Positions 1 through 5,673 of a stretch of DNA of 11,152 nt are shown here, piece after piece (positions within the stretch are counted from its first letter, which is position 1; the number at the start of each line of letters is the position of its first letter). This stretch comes from Candidatus Uhrbacteria bacterium (GTDB taxonomy: Bacteria; Patescibacteriota; Patescibacteriia; UBA9934; UBA11717): contig DOMJ01000028.1 in NCBI GenBank assembly GCA_003509895.1, positions 1 to 11,152 of the forward strand, given 5' to 3'. A program made the position numbers and the translations under genes. Below the pieces are notes generated by a model. The model had not been told where the DNA came from. It saw only the letters and a program-made list of their open reading frames with translations, and did no database searches.

Positions 1-188
1 GAAAGAAATTGAAACCCTTCCACAAACTCAGACATGATACGAAAAATGCGCCAGGTAATGTCTGACATACTTGTTGGACGAGCCAGTTTGTCTTGCGTTG
101 TTTTTTCCTCATGTGTGAGGGGAAATCTACAGACCGCCTGGAACTCCGCATCATCTACGCGTTTTTGTGTTTTTTTCATAAAGGTCAT
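1..188 (-). CDS. LOG-family (TIGR00730-type) protein, N-terminal part, runs off the left edge
   Basis: The minus strand is open from ATG 188 to the window edge (62 codons), so only the N-terminus is visible. The segment ITWRIFRIMSEFVEGFQFL matches the conserved pre-domain segment of TIGR00730/LOG proteins (typically W-R-I-F-R-I-M-x-E-F-V-E-G-F). The Rossmann-like nucleotide-binding core would lie outside the window. Family members are cytosolic; characterised ones are cytokinin-riboside-monophosphate phosphoribohydrolases or related nucleotide-cleaving enzymes, and the role in this organism is unknown. Two in-frame ATGs exist, at 188 and 179. I prefer 188 because an extended -10 box lies 11 bases upstream, giving a very short leader, but 179 (M-K-K-T) is possible. 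No Shine-Dalgarno is seen for either. Family assignment rests on one motif. Confidence 0.7.
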   Translation of the reverse strand, partial: MTFMKKTQKRVDDAEFQAVCRFPLTHEEKTTQDKLARPTSMSDITWRIFRIMSEFVEGFQFL

Positions 189-199
189 TTGATAGTCGT

Positions 200-208
200 A
201 GTATAACA
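200..208 (-). promoter_or_regulatory. Extended -10 promoter of the LOG-family gene
   Basis: The minus strand reads TGTTATACT, a TGn extended -10 with a near-consensus hexamer. It ends 11 bases before ATG 188, so transcription would begin only a few bases before the start codon. No convincing -35 box is seen. Exact TGnTATACT recurs upstream of four other genes in the window. Confidence 0.6.
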
Positions 209-247
209 AATTCTGATCGTTTTGTGCGTGCGTTGTGGTGCATAGGT

Positions 248-272
248 AAAAAAAGAACGCCCGAAGGCGTTC
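248..272 (-). terminator. Rho-independent terminator of the Spo0M-like gene
   Basis: On the minus strand a perfect 7-bp stem (GAACGCC / GGCGTTC) with a UUCG tetraloop is followed directly by seven T. It lies about 20 bases past the stop of the Spo0M-like gene and separates it from the downstream LOG gene, which has its own promoter. Confidence 0.9.
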
Positions 273-292
273 CGTTGATGCGTGGATAGGTA

Positions 293-778
293 TTACATCA
301 AGATACTCATGTTCATACTTGCCGTTGCGTTGGTGGACCCTTCAATATCGGCAACAGCCATGAGGGTGTAAGTACGTTGTTGCTTATGAACCATTGAATC
401 AAGTTTGTTGAGCGCGCCAAGCATGCCTGCCTGATTGGCGGCGTCACCCACAATCTGCACGGGAAGAGAAAAAGAGAATTGCTTTTGCTCACCCGGGTGA
501 ATCGTAAAAGGCTCGGTAACGCTTTGTTGGGCGAGCGTTACGGTTTGTACGTTTTGTGAAGAATTGTTTCCCATTTGCACACCGAGTTGATTTGAACGGC
601 TTGTTTCCATCATGAGCAGTTGCACCTGCACATCTTTAATTTGTTGATCCATTTTCCCACCAATGAGCATAACGGAGAAATCAAGATTCGCTCCATTTTG
701 TACGGTTCCTGGTCCGTTGATGGTTAATTTGCACCCACCAATGTTCAATGCACTCTTTACTTTGTCAATAAAACTCAT
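293..778 (-). CDS. Spo0M-like arrestin-fold protein
   Basis: A 161-residue protein with no signal peptide or membrane segment, so probably cytosolic. It begins MSFIDKVKSALNIGG, the style of Spo0M-family N-termini (a short helix then the first beta strand). It continues as a beta-rich protein with the family-like stretches GGKMDQQIKDVQVQL and EPFTIHPGEQKQFSFSLPV, the latter resembling the Spo0M motif where effector/default strands end in 'F-x-L-P'. Bacillus Spo0M is an arrestin-like scaffold influencing sporulation and cell division. Sporulation is not expected here, so a scaffold or stress role is an inference. It is shorter than Bacillus Spo0M (about 258 residues) and appears to hold mainly one arrestin-like domain. 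It is monocistronic with its own terminator. A TATTAT box lies 19 bases before the ATG, and a perfect DnaA-box sequence sits between them. Confidence 0.75.
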   Translation of the reverse strand: MSFIDKVKSALNIGGCKLTINGPGTVQNGANLDFSVMLIGGKMDQQIKDVQVQLLMMETSRSNQLGVQMGNNSSQNVQTVTLAQQSVTEPFTIHPGEQKQFSFSLPVQIVGDAANQAGMLGALNKLDSMVHKQQRTYTLMAVADIEGSTNATASMNMSILM

Positions 779-782
779 AAAC

Positions 783-791
783 TGTGGATAA
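783..791 (-). promoter_or_regulatory. Perfect DnaA-box sequence next to the Spo0M-like start
   Basis: The minus strand reads TTATCCACA, identical to the consensus high-affinity DnaA box. It lies 4 bases upstream of ATG 778, between the likely -10 (TATTAT) and the start codon. A second exact copy is at 10736-10744. DnaA binding in this organism is an inference. Confidence 0.35.
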
Positions 792-848
792 GTAGGAATA
801 ATACGCCTAGTTTATCTTACTCTGAGCCCAAACACCATGCGTGATTAG

Positions 849-857
849 TGTTATACT
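849..857 (+). promoter_or_regulatory. Extended -10 promoter of the zinc-finger microprotein
   Basis: TGTTATACT on the plus strand, the same extended -10 as upstream of the LOG gene. It ends 29 bases before ATG 887, so this transcript would have a short true leader of about 22 bases, unlike most other genes in the window. It lies in the 108-base divergent spacer shared with the Spo0M-like gene. Confidence 0.6.
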
Positions 858-886
858 GAAATTGTTAAATCATAACCATACGACCT

Positions 887-1057
887 ATGGGACTATGCGT
901 TGCTTGTAATGCGGACGTTGAAGATATGGACGCCCATGCTGCTGAAATGCACCCGGCTGTAAAAGAAGCTGTGCCACCGGAAGCTCCTGTGGATGCGCCC
1001 GTCGAGGCTCCTGCTGAGGCTCCAATGGATGCGCCTACAGAGGCTCCTGCCGAGTAA
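887..1057 (+). CDS. 56-residue zinc-finger microprotein with a Pro/Ala/Glu tail
   Basis: This small gene is supported by four things together: an extended -10 upstream, an ATG-to-TAA frame of 56 codons with a tandem TAA, a terminator 24 bases after the stop, and a recognisable metal-site pattern. Residues 1-22 hold C4-x2-C7-x9-H17-x4-H22, a C2H2 zinc-finger-like arrangement in an acidic context. Residues 30-56 form a low-complexity repeat of E-A-P and x-D-A-P units (PEAPVDAPVEAPAEAPMDAP and on), acidic and probably extended. No signal peptide or membrane segment is present. I do not recognise a named family; similar 'zinc finger plus acidic Pro/Ala tail' peptides could act as protein- or nucleic-acid-binding adaptors, which is inference. 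The opposite strand carries a longer ORF rich in G-A-S repeats that is only the shadow of this tail. Confidence 0.75.
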   Translation: MGLCVACNADVEDMDAHAAEMHPAVKEAVPPEAPVDAPVEAPAEAPMDAPTEAPAE

Positions 1058-1080
1058 TAAACTCTTAAGAGTTGAGAGAT

Positions 1081-1111
1081 CCGGTGCACATGTTGCATCG
1101 GGTTTTGTTTT
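1081..1111 (+). terminator. Rho-independent terminator of the zinc-finger microprotein
   Basis: The stem CCGGTGCA / TGCATCGG is 8 bp with one G-U pair and a 5-base loop (CATGT), followed by GTTTTGTTTT. It follows the microprotein stop and precedes the flavocytochrome promoter. A 14-base perfect palindrome (AACTCTTAAGAGTT, 1060-1073) lies between the stop and this hairpin; a palindrome of that length can occur by chance. Confidence 0.8.
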
Positions 1112-1149
1112 AGGACCGGCAAATATAATAGATCTATGAGCTTCTCCTT

Positions 1150-1158
1150 TGGTATGAT
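1150..1158 (+). promoter_or_regulatory. Probable extended -10 of the ferric-reductase-like gene
   Basis: TGGTATGAT ends 12 bases before ATG 1171, a spacing that gives a leader of about 5 bases. A competing TATAAT lies at 1124-1129 without a TG extension. Neither has a clear -35 box. If the upstream box is used, the leader would be about 35 bases. Confidence 0.45.
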
Positions 1159-1170
1159 AATCTGCAGGCA

Positions 1171-2514
1171 ATGTTCATCTTTTATAACAGTATGGCGCAA
1201 CCCCATCGCTTGGCATTCTTATCTTCTCGTCCTACGGTCACGGCTCTTGTTTTATGTCTCGTTGCGGTGTTGTTGTGGGTGAGATTGCAACCCGTATCGG
1301 TACGTTTTGCGGATACGGCGTCGTGGCTTTTGAGCGGGAGTCAGCTAACAGGTATTCTCGGGCTCGTACTCTTTTCGTTGACATTGTTTTTGAGTGCACG
1401 ATTTAAATGGATGGAGCGCCTCATGGGTGCATTAAACCGTCTCTACATAGAACATCACCTTATTGGCGCTGCGGCATTTTTGTTTTTGTTGGTGCATCCA
1501 ATGCTTGCTCTCATGCATGCGTTGCTGATCCGACGGCCAAATATGGCGCACCTCATTGTCCCGGGCTTGGATCTATCCATTACGTGGGGGATTTTGTCTT
1601 TATGGTTATTGATTGTGCTGATGGTTCTCACGCTGTACCTACGTCCAAAATATGGATTGTGGCGACGAACGCACCAGTACATGGGGTTGGCGCTCTTTTT
1701 TGCAGGGCTGCACGGTCTTTCTATTCCAAGTGATATAAGCGCTTCTCCTGCGCTGCGCTGGTACCTGCTCTCCATTGCTTCCGTTTCCTTTGTTTTGTAC
1801 GTGTCCTACACGATACTGAATCGCGTTACGGTGCAACGGTTTGCCTACACCGTATCTCGGGTGGATCATACGCTCAATACCGTGCTGTCAATCAATCTGG
1901 TACCGACCACAAAACCCCTATTGGCGCGTGCCGGTCAATTTATGTTTATTCGTTTTTTTCTTGATGGAAAATGGTCTGAGGCACATCCGTTTTCACTCAC
2001 GTCGATTGCCAACGAGCACGGACTTTCTCTCTCTTTCAAAGTCCTTGGAGACGATACACAATGGTTTTTTGATCAGATAGAAGAGGGAACACGCGCACAA
2101 ATTGAAGGTCCTTTTGGTCTGTTTGGAAAGGAATTATCGCAAACAGCGCATGCAGTATGCGTGGCGGGTGGCATTGGTGTAACACCGTTTTTGTCTTTAT
2201 TACAAACGATACAGCCTCACCAATCCGTTGACTTCTACTATTGTATTAAAAATGAACAGGAAGGAGCACATACGTCAGAGTTACACGCTCTTGCGGATGC
2301 GTCTGTCGGCAAGGTTCGAGTGATTCCTTGGTATTCGGATACACAGGGATTATTAACAGGGGCAGTGATTCAAAGACAAAGCGCTTTAAACACAGGAGAT
2401 CGCGTGTTTGTGTGCGGACCCCCGGGAATGATGCGAGCCGTGCGTGCGCAACTCACTCAATTAGGATTTGCAAAAGATCATATTCACACAGAAGAATTTT
2501 CTCTTGACTCTTGA
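1171..2514 (+). CDS. Ferric-reductase-like transmembrane flavocytochrome (FRE/NOX-type)
   Basis: A 447-residue inner-membrane oxidoreductase expected to pass electrons from NAD(P)H through FAD and two b hemes across the membrane. Six hydrophobic segments lie at about 23-40, 60-76, 97-118, 134-157, 170-185 and 197-215. Paired histidines, H95/H96 with H109 and H168 with H181, show the 13-14 residue spacing of the two heme sites in ferric-reductase-like domains. The cytosolic half has the FAD motif HPFSLTSI (272-279), GPFG (313-316), the nucleotide-binding GGIGVTP (333-339), CGPPGM (415-420) and a terminal EEF. Length fits a bacterial family member without extra domains. The physiological acceptor (metal, quinone or oxygen) cannot be told from sequence. 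The start at 1171 is close to a probable -10; M8 (1192) is an alternative. The next ORF begins 3 bases after the stop, and its b5/PepSY-like content fits a redox operon. Confidence 0.9.
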   Translation: MFIFYNSMAQPHRLAFLSSRPTVTALVLCLVAVLLWVRLQPVSVRFADTASWLLSGSQLTGILGLVLFSLTLFLSARFKWMERLMGALNRLYIEHHLIGAAAFLFLLVHPMLALMHALLIRRPNMAHLIVPGLDLSITWGILSLWLLIVLMVLTLYLRPKYGLWRRTHQYMGLALFFAGLHGLSIPSDISASPALRWYLLSIASVSFVLYVSYTILNRVTVQRFAYTVSRVDHTLNTVLSINLVPTTKPLLARAGQFMFIRFFLDGKWSEAHPFSLTSIANEHGLSLSFKVLGDDTQWFFDQIEEGTRAQIEGPFGLFGKELSQTAHAVCVAGGIGVTPFLSLLQTIQPHQSVDFYYCIKNEQEGAHTSELHALADASVGKVRVIPWYSDTQGLLTGAVIQRQSALNTGDRVFVCGPPGMMRAVRAQLTQLGFAKDHIHTEEFSLDS

Positions 2515-2517
2515 GTT

Positions 2518-2712
2518 ATGCTAAAAAAAGGAATCCTTATCTTGTTGGCTCTGTTTGTTCTGTTAAGTTTTGGAGCACTTTGGTTCTCTTATCGTTACCC
2601 ACCAACGAGCGCAAAAAAAGACACGGGGACGCAAGGGACCATCTCTCGTGCGGCTATGCGTCTATTCTCAGCAGAAGAGGTGGCTCAACATGCAACATCC
2701 GGAGACTGTTAG
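2518..2712 (+). CDS. N-terminal piece of a broken membrane-anchored cytochrome b5-like gene
   Basis: A 64-residue ORF starting 3 bases after the flavocytochrome stop, consistent with translational coupling. Residues 1-24 form a signal anchor (MLKKG, then a leucine-rich stretch), followed by a polar linker. The end, FSAEEVAQHATSGDC, matches the start of a cytochrome b5-like heme domain (typically 'xxEEVAxHxxxxDCW'). The stop codon TAG sits exactly where the near-invariant Trp after Asp-Cys belongs, and TGG to TAG is a single base change. The three codons after it read V-T-I, as expected after DCW. The rest of the domain is shortened and the downstream coding frame differs. I read this as a degraded gene, although the secreted or anchored 64-residue peptide could still be made. 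Confidence 0.55.
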   Translation: MLKKGILILLALFVLLSFGALWFSYRYPPTSAKKDTGTQGTISRAAMRLFSAEEVAQHATSGDC

Positions 2713-2750
2713 GTGACTATTTTATTGGAGAAATTGGTATTGCATCCGCA

Positions 2751-3026
2751 ATGGCAGTGTTGCAGGGGACAAAAGACCGTCCACAGATTTCTGATGTGGA
2801 GAGCGTATCCAGAAAAGTCACTGCTGCATTTCCGGGGAGTGAGATGCTCAAAGTGGAGCCACAAGGGCAGGGGTACCACTCTCTTATTGTCTCGGGCCAG
2901 TCGCTCATGGATGTTCTCATAGATCAAGATGGCAATGTTGTTTCCAAGCAGGTGCGTGATGATGAATTTGAATGGTTTTGGAACGCCGATGACGATGAGG
3001 CGCAAGAATGGAAGGAATCGCACTAA
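2751..3026 (+). CDS. C-terminal piece of the broken gene, PepSY-like domain
   Basis: A 91-residue open frame in the -1 frame relative to the preceding piece; the frame itself stays open upstream across the first piece, so the start at ATG 2751 is only the first plausible codon, without a Shine-Dalgarno. Its first residues AVLQGTKDR resemble the b5 stretch after HPGG (where 'LQGxGKDAT' is typical). From about residue 17 the pattern V-S-R-K-V-T-A-A-F-P-G, then L-K-V-E and D-V-L-I-D-Q-D-G-N-V-V, matches the helix-strand-strand layout of PepSY domains (periplasmic or extracytoplasmic inhibitory or redox-associated modules). The tail is very acidic. Without the N-terminal anchor this piece would lack an export signal. 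It ends 9 bases from the stop of the convergent PAP2 gene. A 1-base frameshift near 2709 would join both pieces. Confidence 0.5.
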   Translation: MAVLQGTKDRPQISDVESVSRKVTAAFPGSEMLKVEPQGQGYHSLIVSGQSLMDVLIDQDGNVVSKQVRDDEFEWFWNADDDEAQEWKESH

Positions 3027-3035
3027 AAAAGTTTA

Positions 3036-3803
3036 TTACGAGAAAAGGAGAGGTGTTCTCAGACAGAGAAAAAGAACAATACCAAGCAGACAGAACAGAC
3101 TCGGCAGAATCACTGTAAGCGAAAAACGATTCCAATGGATCGCTGAGGTTCGTCTACATATCCACTCCATGGAAAAAATAGCAAACAGAAGGCTCGCTAA
3201 TCCAACAAGGTTTCCAGCCAGAATATCACTTAAATAGTGAACGCCCAAGTAGAGTCGGCTTGTATCAATAAGAATGATCAGTAATAACGACCCAAGCAAT
3301 ATGGCAAGACGCGCGTACCAGGAGGTTACCTTTTTTAATAAGAGATACGTTAAAAACCCGTAGAACAATATTGCAATGGTGGCGTGATTACTCGGAAAGG
3401 AGAAGGAATCCTCAGCAACGGCAGCAAGAATTGGGCGTTCTCGATGAAAAAACAGTTTACTCAGGTAGGTAATGCCTTCTCCGGGAACAATGGAGAGCCA
3501 GACGCCAAGTGCTAGAAGTTTTTGTTTGTGTAAGAAAAGGGTACAGGATAATACACCTGCAGCAATGAGCACAATCCACGCCTCTCCAAGAAACGAGACA
3601 CCGTAAAAGAACATGAGCCCTTGCGTAGTGCGTGCGGCAAAGAAGAGGTTTGCGAGGCTCGCGTCAATAGCAACAAAAGAATTGATTATCAATGATCCCC
3701 AAAAAATGCCCCCTAGCAGGAGCATAGATACCAAGAGAACAATGAGGGTTGTACGAGTAACAGGTGAAAGGGGTAAAAGGGCGTGTTGCTTTTGGTGTTT
3801 CAT
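3036..3803 (-). CDS. PAP2-family membrane phosphatase
   Basis: A 255-residue polytopic membrane protein with all three parts of the PAP2 phosphatase signature: K-x6-R-P as KLFFHRERP (116-124), PSNH (137-140, with Asn in place of the common Gly of PSGH) and S-R-x5-H-x3-D (S182, R183, H189, D193). The conserved histidines act as nucleophile and acid/base in known members, which dephosphorylate undecaprenyl diphosphate, phosphatidic acid or similar lipid phosphates; the exact substrate is not determined by sequence. About six hydrophobic segments. I place the start at ATG 3803: the longer version begins at GTG 3815, but an extended -10 box ends directly against that GTG, so it would not be transcribed. 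The gene is read away from the helicase gene with a 49-base gap and converges on the b5/PepSY remnant. Confidence 0.88.
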   Translation of the reverse strand: MKHQKQHALLPLSPVTRTTLIVLLVSMLLLGGIFWGSLIINSFVAIDASLANLFFAARTTQGLMFFYGVSFLGEAWIVLIAAGVLSCTLFLHKQKLLALGVWLSIVPGEGITYLSKLFFHRERPILAAVAEDSFSFPSNHATIAILFYGFLTYLLLKKVTSWYARLAILLGSLLLIILIDTSRLYLGVHYLSDILAGNLVGLASLLFAIFSMEWICRRTSAIHWNRFSLTVILPSLFCLLGIVLFLCLRTPLLFS

Positions 3804-3815
3804 AGAGATATGCAC

Positions 3816-3824
3816 AATGTATCA
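3816..3824 (-). promoter_or_regulatory. Probable extended -10 of the PAP2 gene
   Basis: The minus strand reads TGATACATT, ending 12 bases before ATG 3803. Hexamer match is moderate (TACATT), but the TG extension and spacing match the other starts in the window. Confidence 0.4.
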
Positions 3825-3852
3825 TGATTACGCGGGTGGTTCTAGAAAAAGA

Positions 3853-5229
3853 CTAGACGGTATTTGCACGTTCCATAAATGCTAAAACGGAGCGATCCAC
3901 AATGACGTCTTTTTGTCTAAAGGGTTTAAGGAGTGTGATCCCTTTAAAGGTTGTGCATCGGCTCAGCGCAACATACATTTGTCCATGGGCAAAAGCTCCC
4001 CAACCAACATCTACAAGAACGTGATCAAATGTTTTTCCCTGTGCCTTATGGATGGTTACGGCCCAGGCAAGCGCTATAGGGTACTGTGAATACGAACCAA
4101 TCACTTGCTCTTCAAAATTGCCGCGCGTGAGCCTGTATTCAAAGACTTCCCATTTGTACTGGGCGACGTCTACGGTTGTGCCGTCTTCAAGTTTTACCTT
4201 GAGCGTTGGGAACTTACTTAATCCTTGTTTTTGGATGCGCTTAATAACGCCGAGTGTTCCATTGACCCACTTTTTTGCCGGGTCGTTTGTAGTAAACATA
4301 ATACGTGCACCTTCCTTGACCTTCAAGGTTGGCTCAGATGGCATCTTACGATCGCTTACCTCACCCGAGATTTTTGCTTTAAAGACCCATTCCTGTGTTG
4401 CCAGTTTTTTGAGTTCAAAATCATTCCGATATTGCGCCATTTTATTGGTCGTGGTGAGATGCACCACGTAATCGTCGCTTTCCGTTGGGTTAAAATGTGG
4501 ATCGTGGGCCTTATTCCAATTAGCAATGTCTGTGGGTTGAACACAGCCTGATCGCACATTATTGAGTAGATCTACAAACGTTTGTTCTTTTTGCCGATGC
4601 ACGTGTTGCAATTCAATGACACGAATATCGGTGCCGGCCATAACCGCTGACGAAAAAAAATAGGGAGACGCATATTCCGTCTCAAATCTGTACTGCTCGT
4701 CACGCGTTACAACAGGTGGAAGTTGAAAAAGATCACCAATAAAAATCATCTGAACTCCGCCAAAGGCTTCTTTCATGCGACCACGATTGAGTCTGAGAGC
4801 GCGGTCTACGCAGTCAAGCAGATCGGCGCGTACCATGGAGATTTCATCTATAATAATGGTCTCCAGTTTTTCAAAAAATTCAAGACTGTCCTGAGAGGCT
4901 TTATGAACGAGTCTTGGTTCTATTTTTGGATGGAACCCAAAGAAGGAGTGAATGGTTTGCCCCTTTACGTTGAGAGCGGCAACGCCTGTTGGCGCAAGGA
5001 TAACATGTTTCTTTTGTGATTGTGTCCGAAAGTATTTAAGGAGAGTAGATTTACCCGTGCCGGCTCTGCCTGTAAGAAAGACATTGTTCGTCGAATCTTC
5101 CATGAGAGCATACGCCTCCTTGAATTCTTCGGTGATTTTAATGAGGTTACCGCTTCCGTCGCGAAGGGTGGGTGTTGTGGATTGAACGGGTGCCTTTGTA
5201 GGCCAGTGTTTTTTTGTAGGCGTTTTCAT
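3853..5229 (-). CDS. PIF1-like superfamily 1B DNA helicase
   Basis: A 458-residue cytosolic ATP-dependent helicase of the PIF1/RecD-like group, expected to unwind duplex or structured DNA 5'-3' during replication or repair. Visible motifs in order: Walker A GRAGTGKST (54-62), motif Ia APTGVAAL (79-86) followed by the PIF1-typical GQTIHSFFG, Walker B IIIDEIS (125-131), motif III GDLFQLPPV (165-173), HVHRQ, then the late motifs TIHKAQGKTFD (392-402) and YVALSR (419-424). This order and the 'TIHKAQG' motif distinguish it from UvrD-type helicases. It is compact, without the accessory domains of eukaryotic PIF1. The start is well fixed: an extended -10 lies 6 bases upstream of ATG 5229, predicting a leaderless mRNA. 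Confidence 0.93.
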   Translation of the reverse strand: MKTPTKKHWPTKAPVQSTTPTLRDGSGNLIKITEEFKEAYALMEDSTNNVFLTGRAGTGKSTLLKYFRTQSQKKHVILAPTGVAALNVKGQTIHSFFGFHPKIEPRLVHKASQDSLEFFEKLETIIIDEISMVRADLLDCVDRALRLNRGRMKEAFGGVQMIFIGDLFQLPPVVTRDEQYRFETEYASPYFFSSAVMAGTDIRVIELQHVHRQKEQTFVDLLNNVRSGCVQPTDIANWNKAHDPHFNPTESDDYVVHLTTTNKMAQYRNDFELKKLATQEWVFKAKISGEVSDRKMPSEPTLKVKEGARIMFTTNDPAKKWVNGTLGVIKRIQKQGLSKFPTLKVKLEDGTTVDVAQYKWEVFEYRLTRGNFEEQVIGSYSQYPIALAWAVTIHKAQGKTFDHVLVDVGWGAFAHGQMYVALSRCTTFKGITLLKPFRQKDVIVDRSVLAFMERANTV

Positions 5230-5235
5230 GGCTGT

Positions 5236-5244
5236 ATTTTAGCA
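5236..5244 (-). promoter_or_regulatory. Extended -10 giving a leaderless helicase mRNA
   Basis: The minus strand reads TGCTAAAAT, ending 6 bases before ATG 5229. With the usual 6-7 base distance from -10 to the start point, the transcript would begin at the A of the start codon. No -35 box is recognisable. Confidence 0.6.
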
Positions 5245-5303
5245 CATCGGCATCTTCGTTTTGCGAGAAAGGGTTTATTTTTGTGTTGTTAAGAGTCGCT
5301 CAG

Positions 5304-5424
5304 GTTGTGTTTACAAGGGACTCGGAAGTAAAGACCTATCTTCGTACCTTCGCACTCAGAAGACAGCTAGCCAGGAGTAAGTCTTGTACGTCTCTATCCG
5401 ATTGTCCCTTTTTGTAAACACGAC
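5304..5424. repeat. ~120-base imperfect inverted repeat (element A)
   Basis: The outer arms GTTGTGTTTACA (5304-5315) and TGTAAACACGAC (5413-5424) pair with one G-U. The stem continues with AGGGAC/GTCCCT after a TTT bulge, then TCGGA (5322-5326) with TCCGA (5397-5401). Further in, CGTAC (5343-5347) matches GTACG (5386-5390) and AAGAC (5360-5364) matches GTCTT (5381-5385). Such layered pairing suggests a folded RNA or a miniature palindromic element. No terminator-like T run follows it on either strand. Confidence 0.65.
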
Positions 5425-5451
5425 CCTTCGCTCCCTACATTGCCTGAAGTG

Positions 5452-5534
5452 CTTCGTCGAGGTCACTTATCTTCAAACACAGTCGTTTTGAACAGGCTAC
5501 GCCTGTCAAAACACCTGTGTTCTCGGGGACGAAG
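5452..5534. repeat. Hairpin direct repeat, copy 1 (element B1, with a 34-base insert)
   Basis: Arms CTTCGTC (5452-5458) and GACGAAG (5528-5534) pair, followed inward by GAG/CTC and AACACAG/CTGTGTT. Relative to copy 2 (5553-5600), the left 28 bases differ at 3 positions and the right 20 at 1. This copy carries 34 extra bases (5481-5514) that contain their own hairpin. Confidence 0.75.
5485..5512. repeat. Near-perfect hairpin inserted in repeat copy 1
   Basis: GTTTTG-A-ACAGGC, loop TAC, GCCTGT-CAAAAC: a 12-bp stem with one bulged A and a triloop. The 34-base segment that contains it ends in AACAC, repeating the AACAC just before it, as a short insertion duplication would. No T run follows, so it is unlikely to be a terminator. 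It resembles a REP-like palindromic unit in shape only. Confidence 0.65.
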
Positions 5535-5552
5535 ACTAAAGCACGAGATTGT

Positions 5553-5600
5553 TTCGTCGAGCTTACTCATCTTCAAACACCTGTGTTCTCGGAGACGAAG
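5553..5600. repeat. Hairpin direct repeat, copy 2 (element B2, without insert)
   Basis: TTCGTCGAG at 5553-5561 pairs with CTC (5588-5590) and GACGAA (5594-5599). The centre CTTCAAACAC-CTGTGTTCTCGG is the uninterrupted form of the sequence split by 34 bases in copy 1. The copies are offset by 100 bases on the left and 66 on the right. Confidence 0.75.
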
Positions 5601-5656
5601 GATGGATGTGATCCCAATACCTCATACTCACACTGATACTGATGCAATCCTCGATC

Positions 5657-5665
5657 TGCTATACT
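5657..5665 (+). promoter_or_regulatory. Extended -10 of the CPBP protease gene
   Basis: TGCTATACT ends 8 bases before ATG 5674. The same nine bases at the same spacing precede the next gene (6391-6399). This fixes the protease start and predicts an almost leaderless mRNA. Confidence 0.7.
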
Positions 5666-5673
5666 CGCATTCT

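Larger units (their letters stand above)
5230..5673. other. 444-base divergent intergenic region packed with repeats
   Basis: This gap between the helicase (minus) and the CPBP protease (plus) has a promoter at each end and no convincing gene. The middle is almost wholly taken up by a ~120-base inverted repeat (5304-5424) and two copies of a second hairpin repeat (5452-5534, 5553-5600), listed separately. A reading frame open from 5440 to the protease gene translates the repeats into Arg/Leu/Ser-rich sequence with the repeated segment FKHLCSR/SKHLCSR and is not credible as protein. Confidence 0.7.

Noticed and set aside
865..1206. Minus-strand ORF with G-A-S repeats (S-V-G-A-S-I-G-A-S and on)
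   Set aside because: It is the exact antisense of the Pro/Ala/Glu tail of the plus-strand microprotein, and overlaps that gene's promoter-terminator unit.
2700..2715. Programmed -1 frameshift joining the b5-like and PepSY-like pieces
   Set aside because: There is no X-XXY-YYZ slippery heptamer at the stop and no obvious stimulatory hairpin; decay or sequence error is simpler.
5485..5512. Hairpin as a Rho-independent terminator
   Set aside because: No T run follows on either strand and no gene ends nearby.
5304..5600. CRISPR array
   Set aside because: Only two related copies, of unequal length, with internal palindromes and no regular spacers; no cas gene nearby.
5440..5673. N-terminal extension of the CPBP protease to 307 residues
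   Set aside because: It translates the repeat region, and the only good promoter lies downstream of it at 5657-5665.
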